The notes beneath the pieces were generated by a model that worked only from the letters and a program-made list of their open reading frames with translations, did no database searches and was not told where the DNA came from. A stretch of 64,000 bases of DNA from contig NZ_JACVAK010000001.1 in the NCBI RefSeq assembly GCF_014851805.1, forward strand, positions 1,302,001 through 1,366,000. Reading direction: 5' to 3'. This DNA comes from Pseudoxanthomonas sp. PXM02 (GTDB lineage Bacteria; Pseudomonadota; Gammaproteobacteria; Xanthomonadales; Xanthomonadaceae). The translations under genes were made by a program, and so were the position numbers. Positions within the stretch are counted from its first letter, which is position 1. Each line of letters begins with the position of its first letter. Positions 14,282 through 24,337 of the stretch are shown one piece after another.

Positions 14282-14749
14282 ATGTCTGATTCGAAGTCCA
14301 AGCCGCGCCGTACCGGCACCGCGCAACCTGCTTTGCAGGCCGCCCTGACGGATGCCGCTACCGACCCGGTGCGTCGCGCCATGTGGCTCGACGCCTTGGA
14401 ACAGCAGCTTCGCCCCTGCCTTCCGCCTGCCCTGGCGCCCCATTGCCGATTGGCGAACGTGGCAGGCAAGCGGCTCGTTTTTATCGTCGACTCCCCCGTG
14501 TGGAACGCCCGGCTTCGCCTGGCGGCACCCGAATTGATCAACGTGGCCCAATCCATCGGACTGGCGGTCACCGAAGTCACCGCCAAGACGAGCCTCGCGC
14601 CGCCTTTGAAGCCTGCGCAGGACCCGGTCGTACCCGTATCGGAGGCTTCCCGCAAAGGGCTGCAAGCGGCCCTCGACCTCCTGTCGGCACCGGACTCCGC
14701 CGATACCCCCACCCCGCGGGGCGGTCATCGTGGGCGGCGAAAAAATTGA
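14282..14749 (+). CDS. dciA: DciA-type replicative helicase loader (DUF721)
   Basis: 155-residue DUF721 protein. DciA interacts with DnaB and helps load it in bacteria lacking phage-derived DnaC/DnaI loaders. Family features visible are the N-terminal basic region and the compact KH-like fold pattern ending in WNARLRLAAPELI. The C-terminal third is low-complexity and basic (RGGHRGRRKN), as is usual. The context M23 peptidase - DUF721 - lpxC equals PA4404-PA4405-PA4406 of Pseudomonas aeruginosa, where this gene was characterised. The 201 bases after it, up to convergent lpxC, hold only a weak CCGTTCC/GGAACGG hairpin (14929-14945) without a T run. Confidence 0.85.
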   Translation: MSDSKSKPRRTGTAQPALQAALTDAATDPVRRAMWLDALEQQLRPCLPPALAPHCRLANVAGKRLVFIVDSPVWNARLRLAAPELINVAQSIGLAVTEVTAKTSLAPPLKPAQDPVVPVSEASRKGLQAALDLLSAPDSADTPTPRGGHRGRRKN

Positions 14750-14950
14750 CCCGGCCATCACGAAGGACGGGGCATGGTACCGGCCACCGCCGGTCGGGGC
14801 GTTAGTCAGAAGTTAACAAGTCGTTAGGATTCAGCCCGGAATCCGACTCAGGTCACACTTTCGCACAAGCGTAACCAATCCCATGCCAGCGCGTGACGGG
14901 GTTGGGAAACCGGGCGACAGCGGGTTCACCGTTCCAGCGGAACGGGGGTC

Positions 14951-15865
14951 TCAGATGGCGAGGGCAGGCGTCGCGTAGGTGACCGGCGACGGCGTCCCGC
15001 GGTCTTCAAAGGTCACTTCTTCCCACGCCGAGGTCTCGGCCAGCAGGGCGCGGACCAGCTTGTTGTTGAGCGCGTGGCCCGACTTGAAGCCTTCGTACGC
15101 CCCCAGGATCGGCCGGCCGGCCAGATAGAGGTCGCCGATGGCATCGAGGATCTTGTGGCGGACGAATTCGTCCGTGTAGCGCAGGCCGTCCTCGTTCAGC
15201 ACGCGGAACTCGTCCAGCACGATGGCATTGTCCATCGAGCCGCCGAGGCCGAGGTTGCGCTCGCGCATGTACTCCAGGTCGCGCATGAAACCGAACGTGC
15301 GCGCACGTGCGACTTCCTTGACGTAGGCGCCGGTGGAGAAATCCACCTCCGCCCGCGACTGCGAGGCCGGGATCATCGGATGGTCGAACTTGACGGTGAA
15401 GCCCAGCTTGAAACCGTCGTAAGGCTCGAAGCGCGCCACCTTGTCGCCGTCGGTGACTTCCACCGTGCGGGTAATGCGGATGAAGCGCTTGGGCGCGTCC
15501 TGCTCGGCGATGCCGGCGGACTGGATCAGGAACACGAACGGACCGGCGGAGCCATCCATGATCGGCAGTTCGGCGGAGGACAGTTCCACGTAGGCGTTGT
15601 CGACGCCCAGGCCGGCCATGGCCGACATCAGGTGCTCGACGGTCTGCACCTTGGCGCCTTCGCAGGTCAGGCCTGTGCACAGCGTGGTCTCGGTGACGAG
15701 TTCCGCGCTGGCGGGAATCTCCACCACCGGCGCCAGGTCGATGCGGCGGAACACGATGCCGGTATCCACCGGGGCCGGGCGCAGGGTCATGTAGACCTTT
15801 TCGCCGCTATGCAGCCCCACGCCCGTCGCGCGGATCACGTTCTTGAGGGTGCGTTGCTGGGCCAT
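14951..15865 (-). CDS. lpxC: UDP-3-O-acyl-N-acetylglucosamine deacetylase LpxC
   Basis: Zinc deacetylase that commits UDP-acyl-GlcNAc to lipid A synthesis. The 304-residue protein has the first zinc ligand in [15 protein letters not shown], the catalytic Glu next to it, and the C-terminal [12 protein letters not shown] and [11 protein letters not shown] motifs carrying the remaining Asp and His ligands. The ATG at 15865 gives the standard N-terminus [21 protein letters not shown]; an upstream codon would add 55 unrelated residues. It follows ftsZ in the usual dcw order, but a 336-base gap with its own promoter and a palindromic element separates the two. Confidence 0.98.
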   Translation of the reverse strand: MAQQRTLKNVIRATGVGLHSGEKVYMTLRPAPVDTGIVFRRIDLAPVVEIPASAELVTETTLCTGLTCEGAKVQTVEHLMSAMAGLGVDNAYVELSSAELPIMDGSAGPFVFLIQSAGIAEQDAPKRFIRITRTVEVTDGDKVARFEPYDGFKLGFTVKFDHPMIPASQSRAEVDFSTGAYVKEVARARTFGFMRDLEYMRERNLGLGGSMDNAIVLDEFRVLNEDGLRYTDEFVRHKILDAIGDLYLAGRPILGAYEGFKSGHALNNKLVRALLAETSAWEEVTFEDRGTPSPVTYATPALAI

Positions 15866-15905
15866 GGGAGGAAATCGCAGGTGGGGGGGACCTGAGCGGG
15901 CAGCG

Positions 15906-15934
15906 AGAATATCACGCAGACCACTGAATCTTAA
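15906..15934 (-). promoter_or_regulatory. Candidate lpxC promoter
   Basis: On the minus strand TTAAGA (15929-15934), a 17-base spacer and TATTCT (15906-15911) preceded by TGA form an extended -10 promoter. Transcription would start near 15899, about 34 bases before the lpxC ATG. It is the best-formed promoter in the ftsZ-lpxC gap. Confidence 0.45.
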
Positions 15935-16061
15935 CGGAAGAACCGGTCTGTCCCACCCCTGCAACAACGGTCTGCTAGGCCGTCGGGAAAGGGCTGCCGG
16001 ACCGGCGAAGGTCCGGCAGCGAAGGGACATGGCGATGGAACGGTACCGCTATCTGCGCCCT

Positions 16062-16195
16062 CCCCTGTTGACGGGAGAGGGTCGGGGGTGGGCGCGCATC
16101 GAAGCTTGACGTCGACCTGTCGTTGCTTTGTCGACGTCAGGCGACGTGGCGCGACACCCATCCCCTCCTTCCCCCGCACGCAGGGGAAGGGGTAC
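16062..16195. repeat. Large imperfect palindromic intergenic element
   Basis: Lies between ftsZ and lpxC. The centre is a perfect 10-bp inverted repeat, TGACGTCGAC (16107-16116) and GTCGACGTCA (16130-16139). Outside it the arms stay partly complementary: the left arm runs through GGGAGAGGG and GGGTGGGCGCGC, the right through GCGCGACACCCA and CCCCTCC. The right end contains a further hairpin, CCTTCCCC/GGGGAAGG (16167-16174 and 16183-16190), 12 bases past the ftsZ stop codon. It resembles REP/REPIN elements and may also serve as a transcript end. The rest of the gap holds no gene. Confidence 0.6.
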
Positions 16196-16201
16196 GACAC
16201 A

Positions 16202-17428
16202 TCAGTCCGCCTGGCGGCGCAGGAACGCCGGGATATCCAGGTAGTCGGACGGCAGTTCCGCCGAGACCGGCGCGGAGGCCGGGGCCGACGGCGCGGGCGA
16301 CGCCGAACCACGACGCAGGCCCAGGCCGCTGGTGGCGGCGCTGATCGGGTCCATCGAGAAGCCGTCGTCGATCGGCATGCCGGTGGTGGCGTCGCGGACC
16401 AGCTTGATCGGCGCGCGCATCGGCTCGCGCAGGTCGCCGCCACGGCCGACCGGCTGGCGGGCAGCGTTGCGGTTCAGGCCGGTGGCCACCACGGTCACGC
16501 GCACTTCGTCCTGCATGTCCGGGTCCAGCACGGTACCGACGACCACGGTCGCATCTTCCGAAGCGAAGCCTTCGATCGTGCGGCCCACTTCGTCGAACTC
16601 GGCCATGGTGAAGTCCGGACCGGCGGTGATGTTGACCAGGATGCCGTTGGCGCCGTTGAGGTTGACGTCGTCCAGCAGCGGGTTCTGGATCGCGGCCTCG
16701 GCGGCGGCCTGCGCGCGGTCGTCGCCGCGTGCCGAGCCGGTGCCCATCATGGCCAGACCCATCTCGCTCATCACGGTGCGCACGTCAGCAAAGTCGACGT
16801 TGATCAGGCCCGGGCGAACGATCAGGTCGGCGATGCCCTGCACGGCACCCAGCAGCACGTCGTTGGCGGCGCGGAAGGCCTGGATCATCGTCGCGTTGCG
16901 GCCGAGCACGGTGATCAGCTTCTCGTTGGGGATGGTGATCAGCGAGTCGCAGTGGTGGCTCAGTTCCTCGATGCCCTTCAGCGCGACCTGCATGCGGCGA
17001 CGGCCTTCGAACGGGAACGGCTTGGTGACCACGGCGACGGTCAGGATGCCCATTTCCTTGGCCAGCTGCGCCACGACCGGCGCGGCGCCGGTGCCGGTGC
17101 CGCCGCCCATGCCGGCGGTGATGAACACCATGTCGGCGCCGTCCAGCGCGTCGATGATGCGCTCGCGGTCTTCCAGCGCGGCCTGGCGGCCCACTTCCGG
17201 ATTCGCGCCTGCGCCCAGGCCCTTGGTGACGTTGCTGCCCAACTGCAGCTGCAGCTTGGCGCCGCAGTTCTTGATCGCCTGCGAATCGGTGTTGGCGGTG
17301 ATGAACTCCACGCCGTCCACGCTGCCGTTGACCATGTGCGCCACGGCGTTGCCGCCGCCGCCGCCCACGCCCACGACCTTGATCACCGCATTCGGGGCCA
17401 TCTTTTCAACCAGTTCGAAATGTGCCAT
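16202..17428 (-). CDS. ftsZ: Cell division GTPase FtsZ
   Basis: Tubulin homologue that polymerises into the Z ring. The 408-residue protein has the nucleotide-binding GGGGGNAV near residue 20, the tubulin signature [10 protein letters not shown], and the T7 loop region [10 protein letters not shown]. After a Pro/Ala-rich variable linker comes the conserved C-terminal peptide ([15 protein letters not shown]) that binds FtsA and ZipA. AGGACAAGGAC gives a strong ribosome site. An 86-base gap from ftsA, rich in A and T just upstream of the start, breaks the gene-overlap pattern of the cluster and may hold a separate ftsZ promoter. Confidence 0.99.
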   Translation of the reverse strand: MAHFELVEKMAPNAVIKVVGVGGGGGNAVAHMVNGSVDGVEFITANTDSQAIKNCGAKLQLQLGSNVTKGLGAGANPEVGRQAALEDRERIIDALDGADMVFITAGMGGGTGTGAAPVVAQLAKEMGILTVAVVTKPFPFEGRRRMQVALKGIEELSHHCDSLITIPNEKLITVLGRNATMIQAFRAANDVLLGAVQGIADLIVRPGLINVDFADVRTVMSEMGLAMMGTGSARGDDRAQAAAEAAIQNPLLDDVNLNGANGILVNITAGPDFTMAEFDEVGRTIEGFASEDATVVVGTVLDPDMQDEVRVTVVATGLNRNAARQPVGRGGDLREPMRAPIKLVRDATTGMPIDDGFSMDPISAATSGLGLRRGSASPAPSAPASAPVSAELPSDYLDIPAFLRRQAD

Positions 17429-17514
17429 GTCCTTGTCCTCGTTTATTTAGTTATGTGGTGCTGGGTGGAACGAACGTCGTGACGCCTTCAACTTCGCGGT
17501 TGGTGTCGCCTCAC

Positions 17515-18750
17515 TCAGAACTCGCCGCGATACCAGTTCTGCAGTTTCTTGAACCAGCTGCCCGCCTTGCCCGTGGGCAACGACGGACGCCGGGGGTGTT
17601 CGATCTGGCTGCCCATCAGCAGCAGGCCGACGCCGGTGGCATGCACCGGATTGCCGACCACTTCGCCCAGGCCGGTGACGTGCTGCGGAATGCCGACACG
17701 CACCGGCATCTGCAGCATCTCTTCGGCCAGTTCGACCACGCCTTCCATCTTGGCGGCGCCGCCGGTCAGCACCATGCCGGCGCGCACGCGCTCCTCGAAC
17801 CCCGAGCGGCGCAGTTCGGCCTGCACCATCTCGAAGATCTCCTCGTAGCGCTGCTGCACGGCCTGCGCGAGCGCGTGGCGCGGCAGGCGACGCGGCGGAC
17901 GGTCGCCGACGCTGGGCACCTGGATGCTTTCTTCCGCCGTCGCCAGCTGCGCAAGCGCGCAGGCGTAACGCACCTTGATCTGCTCGGCTTCCGGCGTGGG
18001 CGTGCGCAGCATGTGCGCGATGTCGTTGGTCACCTGGTCGCCCGCGATCGGCAGCGACGCGGTGTGGCAGATGGCGCCCTGCACGAACACCGCCAGGTCG
18101 GTGGTGCCCGCGCCCATGTCGACCAGCACCACGCCGAGTTCGCGCTCGTCGCTGGTCAGCACGGCGACGCTGGAGGCCAGCGACGAGAAGATCAGGTCGT
18201 CGATCTGCAGGCCGCAGCGCTGCACGCACTTGCTGATGTTGGCGGCCGCGGACTGCGCGCAGAACACCAGGTGCGCGTCCACTTCCAGGCGCACGCCGGT
18301 CATGCCGACGGGATTGCGGATGCCTTCCTGCGAGTTGTCCAGCTTGTACTCGCGCGGGATGGCGTGGAGGATTTTCTGGTCTGCCGGGATCGCGACGGCC
18401 TTCGCCGCTTCGAGCACGCGGTCCAGGTCGCCCCAGGTCACTTCGCCATCGCGGATCGGCACGATGCCGGGCGAGTTGCGGCACTGCACGTGGTTGCCGG
18501 AGATCGAGGCGTAGACCGAGCGGATCTCGCAGCCGGCCATCAGCTCGGCTTCCTCGATCGCGCGCTGGATCGACTGCACGGTGGACTCGATGTCCACGAC
18601 GACGCCGCGCTTGAGGCCGCGCGACTCGTGCGAGCCGATGCCGATCACTTCGATCGGATTGCCCGGTGCGTATTCGCCGACCAGCGCCGTCACCTTGGAC
18701 GTGCCGATATCCAGTCCGACGATCAGCGATTTGTCACCCTTGCGATTCAT
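17515..18750 (-). CDS. ftsA: Cell division protein FtsA
   Basis: Actin-like ATPase that tethers FtsZ to the membrane. The 411-residue protein begins MNRKGDKSLIVGLDIGTSKV (phosphate-1 motif), contains the SHS2/1C domain (about 85-165), the VDMGAGTTDLAV phosphate-2 motif and the GGAAKMEG adenosine motif. It ends in the amphipathic membrane-targeting helix (GSWFKKLQNWYRGEF). The ATG at 18750 overlaps the ftsQ stop as ATGA. The frame stays open far upstream inside ftsQ, but the homologous N-terminus fixes the start. Confidence 0.98.
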   Translation of the reverse strand: MNRKGDKSLIVGLDIGTSKVTALVGEYAPGNPIEVIGIGSHESRGLKRGVVVDIESTVQSIQRAIEEAELMAGCEIRSVYASISGNHVQCRNSPGIVPIRDGEVTWGDLDRVLEAAKAVAIPADQKILHAIPREYKLDNSQEGIRNPVGMTGVRLEVDAHLVFCAQSAAANISKCVQRCGLQIDDLIFSSLASSVAVLTSDERELGVVLVDMGAGTTDLAVFVQGAICHTASLPIAGDQVTNDIAHMLRTPTPEAEQIKVRYACALAQLATAEESIQVPSVGDRPPRRLPRHALAQAVQQRYEEIFEMVQAELRRSGFEERVRAGMVLTGGAAKMEGVVELAEEMLQMPVRVGIPQHVTGLGEVVGNPVHATGVGLLLMGSQIEHPRRPSLPTGKAGSWFKKLQNWYRGEF

Positions 18751-19529
18751 GTAGTGCCCTGCAGAAGACGGCCTGCGACCGCGATCGGCGCAGGCAATGG
18801 AGTCGGTGTGGAAGCCGGCGGCGGCGCCTTGGGCGCTTCGCCCCAGCTGAGCGCGAAGCCGTTGGTGTAGCGCAGGTCGGCGCGCACCAGCGGCTGTGCC
18901 TGTGCGGCGAGCAGCTGCGGCAGCATCCGCGCGAAGCGGCCCAGGCGCGGTCGCGCATCGGCGCGCCCCACCACCACCTGCGTGCCATTGCCCAACAGCA
19001 GCGACCAGCTGCCGCGGGCGTCCATCACCAGCGTGGTGACGTCCAGGCCCATCGGTGCGAACAGCTGGCGCGACTCGTTGTAGAGCGCGGTGACTTCCTG
19101 CACCTGCGATTCCGGGCCGCCGAGTTGCGGCAGGTCCAGGCCGGCGAGTTCCTTCGGCATCGGAAACAGGCGGCCGTGCTCGGACAGCAGCTTGTCGTCG
19201 CCCCAGCGCGCGAACGGCTTGTGCTCGGTGATGCGAACTTCCAGCACGTCCGGCCAGCGCTTGCGCACTTCCGCGCGTTCGACCCACGGCAGCTTCTCGA
19301 CCGCGTGCTTGGCATCCTCCAGGCGCACGGCGAAGAAACCGCGACGTGCGTACGGCAGCACGGTCGCCTGCAGCTGCGAAGCATCCACGCGTGCCAGTTC
19401 GCCCTGCACACGCAGGCGGGACAGCGGCCACCGATCGGCGCCGATCCAGCCGTTGACCACGGCCACGACCGGCAGCGCGACCAGCGCCAGCGCGATCAGC
19501 CAGGTCAGGATGCGCAGGGCGGCGTTCAT
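18747..19529 (-). CDS. ftsQ: Cell division protein FtsQ
   Basis: Bitopic inner-membrane divisome protein that joins FtsB/FtsL and recruits later components. The 260-residue protein has a short cytoplasmic N-terminus, one transmembrane helix (about 6-28), a POTRA domain (WPLSRLRVQGELARVD onward) and a beta domain (VRITEHKPFARWGDDKLLSE is characteristic). The ATG at 19529 shares a base with the ddl stop (TGATG), indicating translational coupling. The C-terminus is rich in Pro and Ala. Confidence 0.96.
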   Translation of the reverse strand: MNAALRILTWLIALALVALPVVAVVNGWIGADRWPLSRLRVQGELARVDASQLQATVLPYARRGFFAVRLEDAKHAVEKLPWVERAEVRKRWPDVLEVRITEHKPFARWGDDKLLSEHGRLFPMPKELAGLDLPQLGGPESQVQEVTALYNESRQLFAPMGLDVTTLVMDARGSWSLLLGNGTQVVVGRADARPRLGRFARMLPQLLAAQAQPLVRADLRYTNGFALSWGEAPKAPPPASTPTPLPAPIAVAGRLLQGTT

Positions 19530-20488
19530 CAGCCCGCCACCTCCGGCACCGTCTGCTCGAGGATGCGCCAGCACAGTTCTTCGAATCCGATGCCGACCTG
19601 CGCCGCTTCCTTCGGCACCAGCGAGTGGCTGGTCATGCCCGGCGCAGTATTCACTTCCATCAACAGGAAACGGCCATCCGCGTGACGCATCACGTCTACG
19701 CGACCCCAGCCGCTGCATCCCGCTGCGCGGAAACCGGCCAGCGCCAGCGCACGGATCTGCGCTTCATCGCCGGCATCATCCAGGCCCGGGCACAGGTACT
19801 GCGTGTCGTCGGCGATGTACTTGGCGTGGTAGTCGTACCAGCCCGTCGCCGGCACGATGCGCACCGACGGCAACGCCAGGTCGCCGAGGATGGCCACGGT
19901 GAATTCGCCACCGGTCAGCATCTGCTCGGCCAGTAGTTCGCCGGGATACGACGACGCGAAGGCGACCGCAGGCGCCAGGTCGTCCTCGCCCTGGATCTGG
20001 AACACGCCGACGCTGGAGCCTTCCGCCGACGGCTTCACGAACACCGGGAAACCGAGCGAGCGCACCGCGGCCACCAGATCGTCGCCCGGCGCGATGCGCA
20101 CGAAGCTCGCGGTCGGCAGGCCGGCGGCCTGCCACACCTGCTTGGTGCGGATCTTGTCCATCGTCAGCGCGGAGCCCAGCACGCCGGGGCCGGTGTACGG
20201 CACGCCGAGCGACTGCAGCAGGCCCTGCAGCACGCCGTTCTCGCCGTCACCGCCATGCATGATGTTGAACACGCGATCGACCTTGCCGGCGCGGATCGCC
20301 TCGACCAGCGCCGGCACGCCATCCACGGCGAACGCCTGCACGCCGCGCGCGAGCAGTGCGTCGAGTACGTTCTGGCCGGAGTTCAGCGACACCTCACGCT
20401 CGCTGGACGTACCGCCCAGCAGCACGGCGACGCGACCGAAGCGCGACGCGTCGGTGATGCGCAGCGGCGGTACGGAGATCGCGCTCAT
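19529..20488 (-). CDS. ddl: D-alanine--D-alanine ligase
   Basis: ATP-grasp ligase that makes the D-Ala-D-Ala dipeptide used by MurF. The 319-residue protein has the N-terminal [19 protein letters not shown] signature, MHGGDGENG, the ATP-grasp [11 protein letters not shown] and the C-terminal metal-binding [17 protein letters not shown]. The length fits the DdlB subclass found in dcw clusters. It overlaps murC upstream by 4 bases and ftsQ downstream by 1. Confidence 0.98.
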   Translation of the reverse strand: MSAISVPPLRITDASRFGRVAVLLGGTSSEREVSLNSGQNVLDALLARGVQAFAVDGVPALVEAIRAGKVDRVFNIMHGGDGENGVLQGLLQSLGVPYTGPGVLGSALTMDKIRTKQVWQAAGLPTASFVRIAPGDDLVAAVRSLGFPVFVKPSAEGSSVGVFQIQGEDDLAPAVAFASSYPGELLAEQMLTGGEFTVAILGDLALPSVRIVPATGWYDYHAKYIADDTQYLCPGLDDAGDEAQIRALALAGFRAAGCSGWGRVDVMRHADGRFLLMEVNTAPGMTSHSLVPKEAAQVGIGFEELCWRILEQTVPEVAG

Positions 20489-21939
20489 GCGGAGTCCTTG
20501 ACGGCGAAGCCGTGCGCCGCGATGTGCTGCGACATGTGGCCGATGTCGCCGGCGCCCATCAGCAGCAACAGGTCACCGTCCTGCAGGACGTCGGGCAGCA
20601 CATCGACCAGGTCGCTGACCTGGCTGACCACCACGGGTTCATTGCGGCCGCGCGCACGGATGGCTCGCGCCAGCGACTTGGAATCGGCGCCGGCGATCGG
20701 CTGCTCGCCTGCCGGATAGACCTCGCTCAACACCAGCGCGTCGGCCTCCGACAGCACCGCGGCGAAGGCATCGAACTGGTCGCGCGTGCGGCTGTAGCGA
20801 TGCGGCTGGAACGCGACGACCAGGCGCTTGTGCGGCCAGCCGCCACGCGCGGCCGCGAACACGGCGGCGAGCTCCTTCGGATGGTGCCCGTAGTCGTCGA
20901 CCAGCTGGACGCGCGCGCCCTGCGGCGTGGCGATCTCGCCAAGGTCGTTGAAGCGGCGACCGATGCCGGCGAACTTCTCCAGCGCGGCGGCAATGTTCTC
21001 CGGCGACACGCCGAGCTGCCAGCCGATCGCGGCGGCGGCCAACGCGTTCTGCACGTTGTGCCGGCCCGGCAGCGCCAGGCTGACCCGGATGCTGGCGTCT
21101 TCCGGCAGGCGCAGGGTGAAGTGCATGCGACCGCCTTCCTGCTCGACGTCCTCGGCGCGCACATCGGCGTGCTCGGCGAAGCCGTAGCTCATCACGTGGC
21201 GCGGCGTGTCCGCGGCGATGGCGGCGACTTCCGGATCGTCGATGCACAGTACCGCGAGGCCGTAGAACGGCAGGCGCTGCAGGAACTCGGCGAACGCAGC
21301 CTTCACGCGCTCGAAGTCGTTGCCGTAGTTCTCCAGATGATCGGCATCGATGTTGGTGACGATGGAGATCAGCGGGTTCAGGCGCAGGAAGCTGCCGTCG
21401 CTCTCGTCGGCCTCGGCCACCAGCCACTGGCCATCGCCGAGCTTGGCGTTGGCGCCGGCCGCGAGCAGTTGGCCACCGATGACGAAGGTCGGATCCAGTC
21501 CGCCTTCGCTCAGCACCGCCGCCGCCAGGCTGGTGGTGGTCGTCTTGCCATGCGTGCCGGCCACGGCGATGCCGCGGCGGAAGCGCATCAGTTCGGCCAG
21601 CATCGCGGCGCGCGGCACGATGGGAATGCGCTGGCTGCGCGCTTCCATCAGCTCCGGGTTGTCGTGCTTGATCGCGCTGGAGACCACCACGCAATCGGTG
21701 CCCAGCACGTTGGACGCGTTGTGGCCGCGCATCACGCGCGCGCCCAGCGACGCCAGGCGGCGGGTCGCCGCGTTGTCCGCGTTGTCCGAGCCGGACACTT
21801 CATAGCCCAGCGTGCACAGCACTTCGGCGATGCCGCTCATGCCGGAACCGCCGATACCGACGAAGTGCACCCGGCGGAAGGCCTGGGCCAGGTTGCCGGT
21901 GTGCTGCAGGCGGCGCTCGCGTGCGGCGGCCATCATCAT
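20485..21939 (-). CDS. murC: UDP-N-acetylmuramate--L-alanine ligase MurC
   Basis: First Mur ligase, adding L-Ala to UDP-MurNAc in the cytoplasm. The 484-residue protein has the N-terminal Rossmann motif [18 protein letters not shown], the ATP P-loop [11 protein letters not shown], and the Mur-ligase signatures [11 protein letters not shown] and [11 protein letters not shown]. Three consecutive ATG codons (21939, 21936, 21933) are possible starts; the first overlaps the murG stop as ATGA and is used here. Confidence 0.98.
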   Translation of the reverse strand: MMMAAARERRLQHTGNLAQAFRRVHFVGIGGSGMSGIAEVLCTLGYEVSGSDNADNAATRRLASLGARVMRGHNASNVLGTDCVVVSSAIKHDNPELMEARSQRIPIVPRAAMLAELMRFRRGIAVAGTHGKTTTTSLAAAVLSEGGLDPTFVIGGQLLAAGANAKLGDGQWLVAEADESDGSFLRLNPLISIVTNIDADHLENYGNDFERVKAAFAEFLQRLPFYGLAVLCIDDPEVAAIAADTPRHVMSYGFAEHADVRAEDVEQEGGRMHFTLRLPEDASIRVSLALPGRHNVQNALAAAAIGWQLGVSPENIAAALEKFAGIGRRFNDLGEIATPQGARVQLVDDYGHHPKELAAVFAAARGGWPHKRLVVAFQPHRYSRTRDQFDAFAAVLSEADALVLSEVYPAGEQPIAGADSKSLARAIRARGRNEPVVVSQVSDLVDVLPDVLQDGDLLLLMGAGDIGHMSQHIAAHGFAVKDSA

Positions 21940-23033
21940 GCCTGCGTCCTCATGTTCGTTGCTTCCTCGAGAATGATGTCGGCGATGCGGTCGGCCGCAT
22001 CGGTTTTCGCCAGCGTGCGCGCCGCTTCCGCCATCGACAGGCGCGTGGCCGCGTCATCGGCCAGGCGGCGCAGCGTCGTCGCGAGCGCATCGGCCAGCGC
22101 GTCGTCCTGCTTGAGCAGTTGGGCGGCGCCCCGCTCCACCAGGTACTCGGCGTTGCGCGTCTGGTGGTCGTCGACGGCCTGCGGGAACGGAACCAGCACA
22201 CCGCCCACGCCCACGGCGCACAGCTCGGCCAGCGTGGAGGCGCCGGCACGGCAGACCACCAGGTCCGCCCATGCGTACGCGGCGGCCATGTCGGTGATGA
22301 AGGCTTCCACGCTGGCGGTGACGCCGGCATCGGCGTACGCCTTCGCCGCTTCGTCGCGCAGCTTCTCGCCACATTGGTGGCGCACGTCGATGCTGCCTGC
22401 CGAGAGTGTGGCCAGCGCACGCGGCACGGCCATGTTCAAGGCGCGGGCGCCCTGGCTGCCACCCAGCACCAGCAGGCGCAACGGACCTTCGCGACCGGCA
22501 AGACGCGATGCGGGCGGCGCGACCGCCGCGATCTCGTCGCGCACCGGATTGCCGACCACATCCTCGCGCCCCGGGAACGCGCCAGGGAACCCCGACATGA
22601 TCCGGCGCGCCACCTTGGCCAGCACGCGATTGGTGAAACCGGCCGCGCGGTTCTGTTCGTGCACCAGCAACGGCGTGCCCATCAGTCGTGCAGCAACGCC
22701 ACCCGGACCGGATGCGAAGCCACCGAAACTGACCACCGCGCGCGGTGCACGACGGCGCAGCACGAAACCCGCGGCACGGACGGCGCGCAGCACGCGCACG
22801 GGCGCACCCAGCAACGCCAGCGTGCCCTTGCCGCGCAAACCGGTGATGGCCAGCGTGTCCAGCGGAATGTCGTGCTGCGGCACCAGGCGCGTTTCCATGG
22901 CGCCGTCCGCACCCAGCCACACGACCGGCACGCCGCGCGCGCGCAGCACCTTCGCCACGGCGAGCGCGGGGAAGATATGACCGCCGGTACCGCCGGCCAT
23001 GATCATCACGGGCGCGGGCATCGCAACACTCAT
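21936..23033 (-). CDS. murG: Lipid II synthase MurG
   Basis: GT-B glycosyltransferase that transfers GlcNAc from UDP-GlcNAc to lipid I at the inner face of the membrane. The 365-residue protein shows the glycine loops [19 protein letters not shown] and [10 protein letters not shown], the third loop [11 protein letters not shown] and the donor-site segment [13 protein letters not shown]. An N-terminal extension of about ten residues precedes the first loop, consistent with the ATG at 23033 that overlaps ftsW by 4 bases. Confidence 0.98.
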   Translation of the reverse strand: MSVAMPAPVMIMAGGTGGHIFPALAVAKVLRARGVPVVWLGADGAMETRLVPQHDIPLDTLAITGLRGKGTLALLGAPVRVLRAVRAAGFVLRRRAPRAVVSFGGFASGPGGVAARLMGTPLLVHEQNRAAGFTNRVLAKVARRIMSGFPGAFPGREDVVGNPVRDEIAAVAPPASRLAGREGPLRLLVLGGSQGARALNMAVPRALATLSAGSIDVRHQCGEKLRDEAAKAYADAGVTASVEAFITDMAAAYAWADLVVCRAGASTLAELCAVGVGGVLVPFPQAVDDHQTRNAEYLVERGAAQLLKQDDALADALATTLRRLADDAATRLSMAEAARTLAKTDAADRIADIILEEATNMRTQA

Positions 23034-24337
23034 GCAAGCCTCTCGAACGTCGGCTCGACGCGCTGCTGCAGGCGGCTGGTGCCGCGCAGCGTCTGCGACA
23101 GCGACATCGCGGCGGCAGGCGCCGGCGAAGACGGGCGCGGCTCCACCGGTGCGCGCGGCGACTCACCGGCACCCTGCGCGGCTTCACCGCGCAGCGCGAC
23201 CTGGCGCTGCGTGCGCTCCAGTTCGTAAGACACACGCAGCAGCAGGCCCATCGCGACGCAGGTCATCAGGATGCTGGAACCGCCCGACGAGATCAGCGGC
23301 AGCGTCAGTCCCTTGGTCGGCAGCAGGCCGAGGTTCACGCCCATCGACACGAAGCTCTGCATGCCGATCCACAGCGCCACACCGAAGGCGACGTAGCCGG
23401 CGAAGTGGCGGCGCATCTCCACGCAGCGCAGACCGATGACGAAGGCGCGACCGACCAGCAGCGCATACAGCGCGATGACCAGGCAGATGCCGACGAAGCC
23501 GAGCTCCTCGCCGATCACCGAGAAGATGAAGTCGGTGTGCACTTCCGGCAGGTAGTTCAGCTTCAGCACGGAGCCGCCCAGCCCGATGCCGCCCCATTCG
23601 CCGCGACCGATCGCCATCAGCGCATTGGTCAGCTGGTAGCCGCTGCCGAACGGATCGGCCCACGGATCCGAGAACGACGTCAGGCGGCGCATGCGGTAGG
23701 GCTCGGCGATCGCGATGATGGCCAGGATCGGCAGGCCCACCAGCACCGGACCGAACATGCGCGGCATGTTGACGCCACCCAGCACCAGCATGCCGGCGGT
23801 GATCGCCAGCAGCAGCGAGGACGAGCCGAAATCCGGCTGCATCAGCAGCAGCGCGACCAGCAGCACCACCACACCCAGCGGCTTCAGCATCGCGGCCCAC
23901 GTGGCGTTCACTTCATCGCGGAAGCGCACCAGGTAGCTGGCCAGCCAGACGATGAAGAACACCTTCACCACCTCGACCACCTGGAAGTTCGACACGCCCA
24001 GGTTGATCCAGCGGTGCGCGCCCTTCACGCTGACGCCCAGGCCCGGCACGAACACCATCAGCAACAGCACCACGCAACCGAGCAGCAGCAGGTGGTTGCG
24101 CGCCTCGATGCTCTTCAGTTCGGTGCGCGTCACCCACCACGCCAGGCCCGCGCCGGCCACGAGGAACATGCCGTGGCGGATCAGGTAGTAGAACGGATTG
24201 CCGTGCTGGTAGATCGAGGCCGACGCCACCATCACCACGCCCAACGACGCCAGCGCCAGCATGGCGCCGAGCAACCAGGGGTCGAAGCGCCCCCCGATGG
24301 CTTCCAGTCGTGTGGCCTGGCGCGGCGTGTCGTTCAT
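23030..24337 (-). CDS. ftsW: Septal peptidoglycan glycosyltransferase FtsW
   Basis: SEDS-family polymerase that works with FtsI at the septum. The 435-residue protein has ten predicted hydrophobic segments, from [21 protein letters not shown] to [20 protein letters not shown]. Family motifs include [10 protein letters not shown] and the GSG(Y/S) region [23 protein letters not shown], read with breaks. A long Pro/Ala-rich cytoplasmic tail of about 60 residues follows. The ATG at 24337 shares one base with the mraY stop. The frame is open upstream through mraY, but the conserved N-terminus fixes the start. No murD lies between mraY and this gene. Confidence 0.97.
   Translation of the reverse strand: MNDTPRQATRLEAIGGRFDPWLLGAMLALASLGVVMVASASIYQHGNPFYYLIRHGMFLVAGAGLAWWVTRTELKSIEARNHLLLLGCVVLLLMVFVPGLGVSVKGAHRWINLGVSNFQVVEVVKVFFIVWLASYLVRFRDEVNATWAAMLKPLGVVVLLVALLLMQPDFGSSSLLLAITAGMLVLGGVNMPRMFGPVLVGLPILAIIAIAEPYRMRRLTSFSDPWADPFGSGYQLTNALMAIGRGEWGGIGLGGSVLKLNYLPEVHTDFIFSVIGEELGFVGICLVIALYALLVGRAFVIGLRCVEMRRHFAGYVAFGVALWIGMQSFVSMGVNLGLLPTKGLTLPLISSGGSSILMTCVAMGLLLRVSYELERTQRQVALRGEAAQGAGESPRAPVEPRPSSPAPAAAMSLSQTLRGTSRLQQRVEPTFERLA

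Noticed and set aside
14929-14945. Hairpin CCGTTCC/GGAACGG as terminator of lpxC or dciA
   Set aside because: No T run on either strand and only 7 bp; recorded as a note, not a feature.
17515-19431. FtsQ-FtsA fusion suggested by one long open frame
   Set aside because: FtsQ is encoded in a different frame over 18747-19529; the FtsA N-terminus at 18750 is the conserved one.
20512-22980. 822-codon plus-strand frame opposite murC and murG
   Set aside because: Antisense shadow of two certain genes; the product has no domain pattern.
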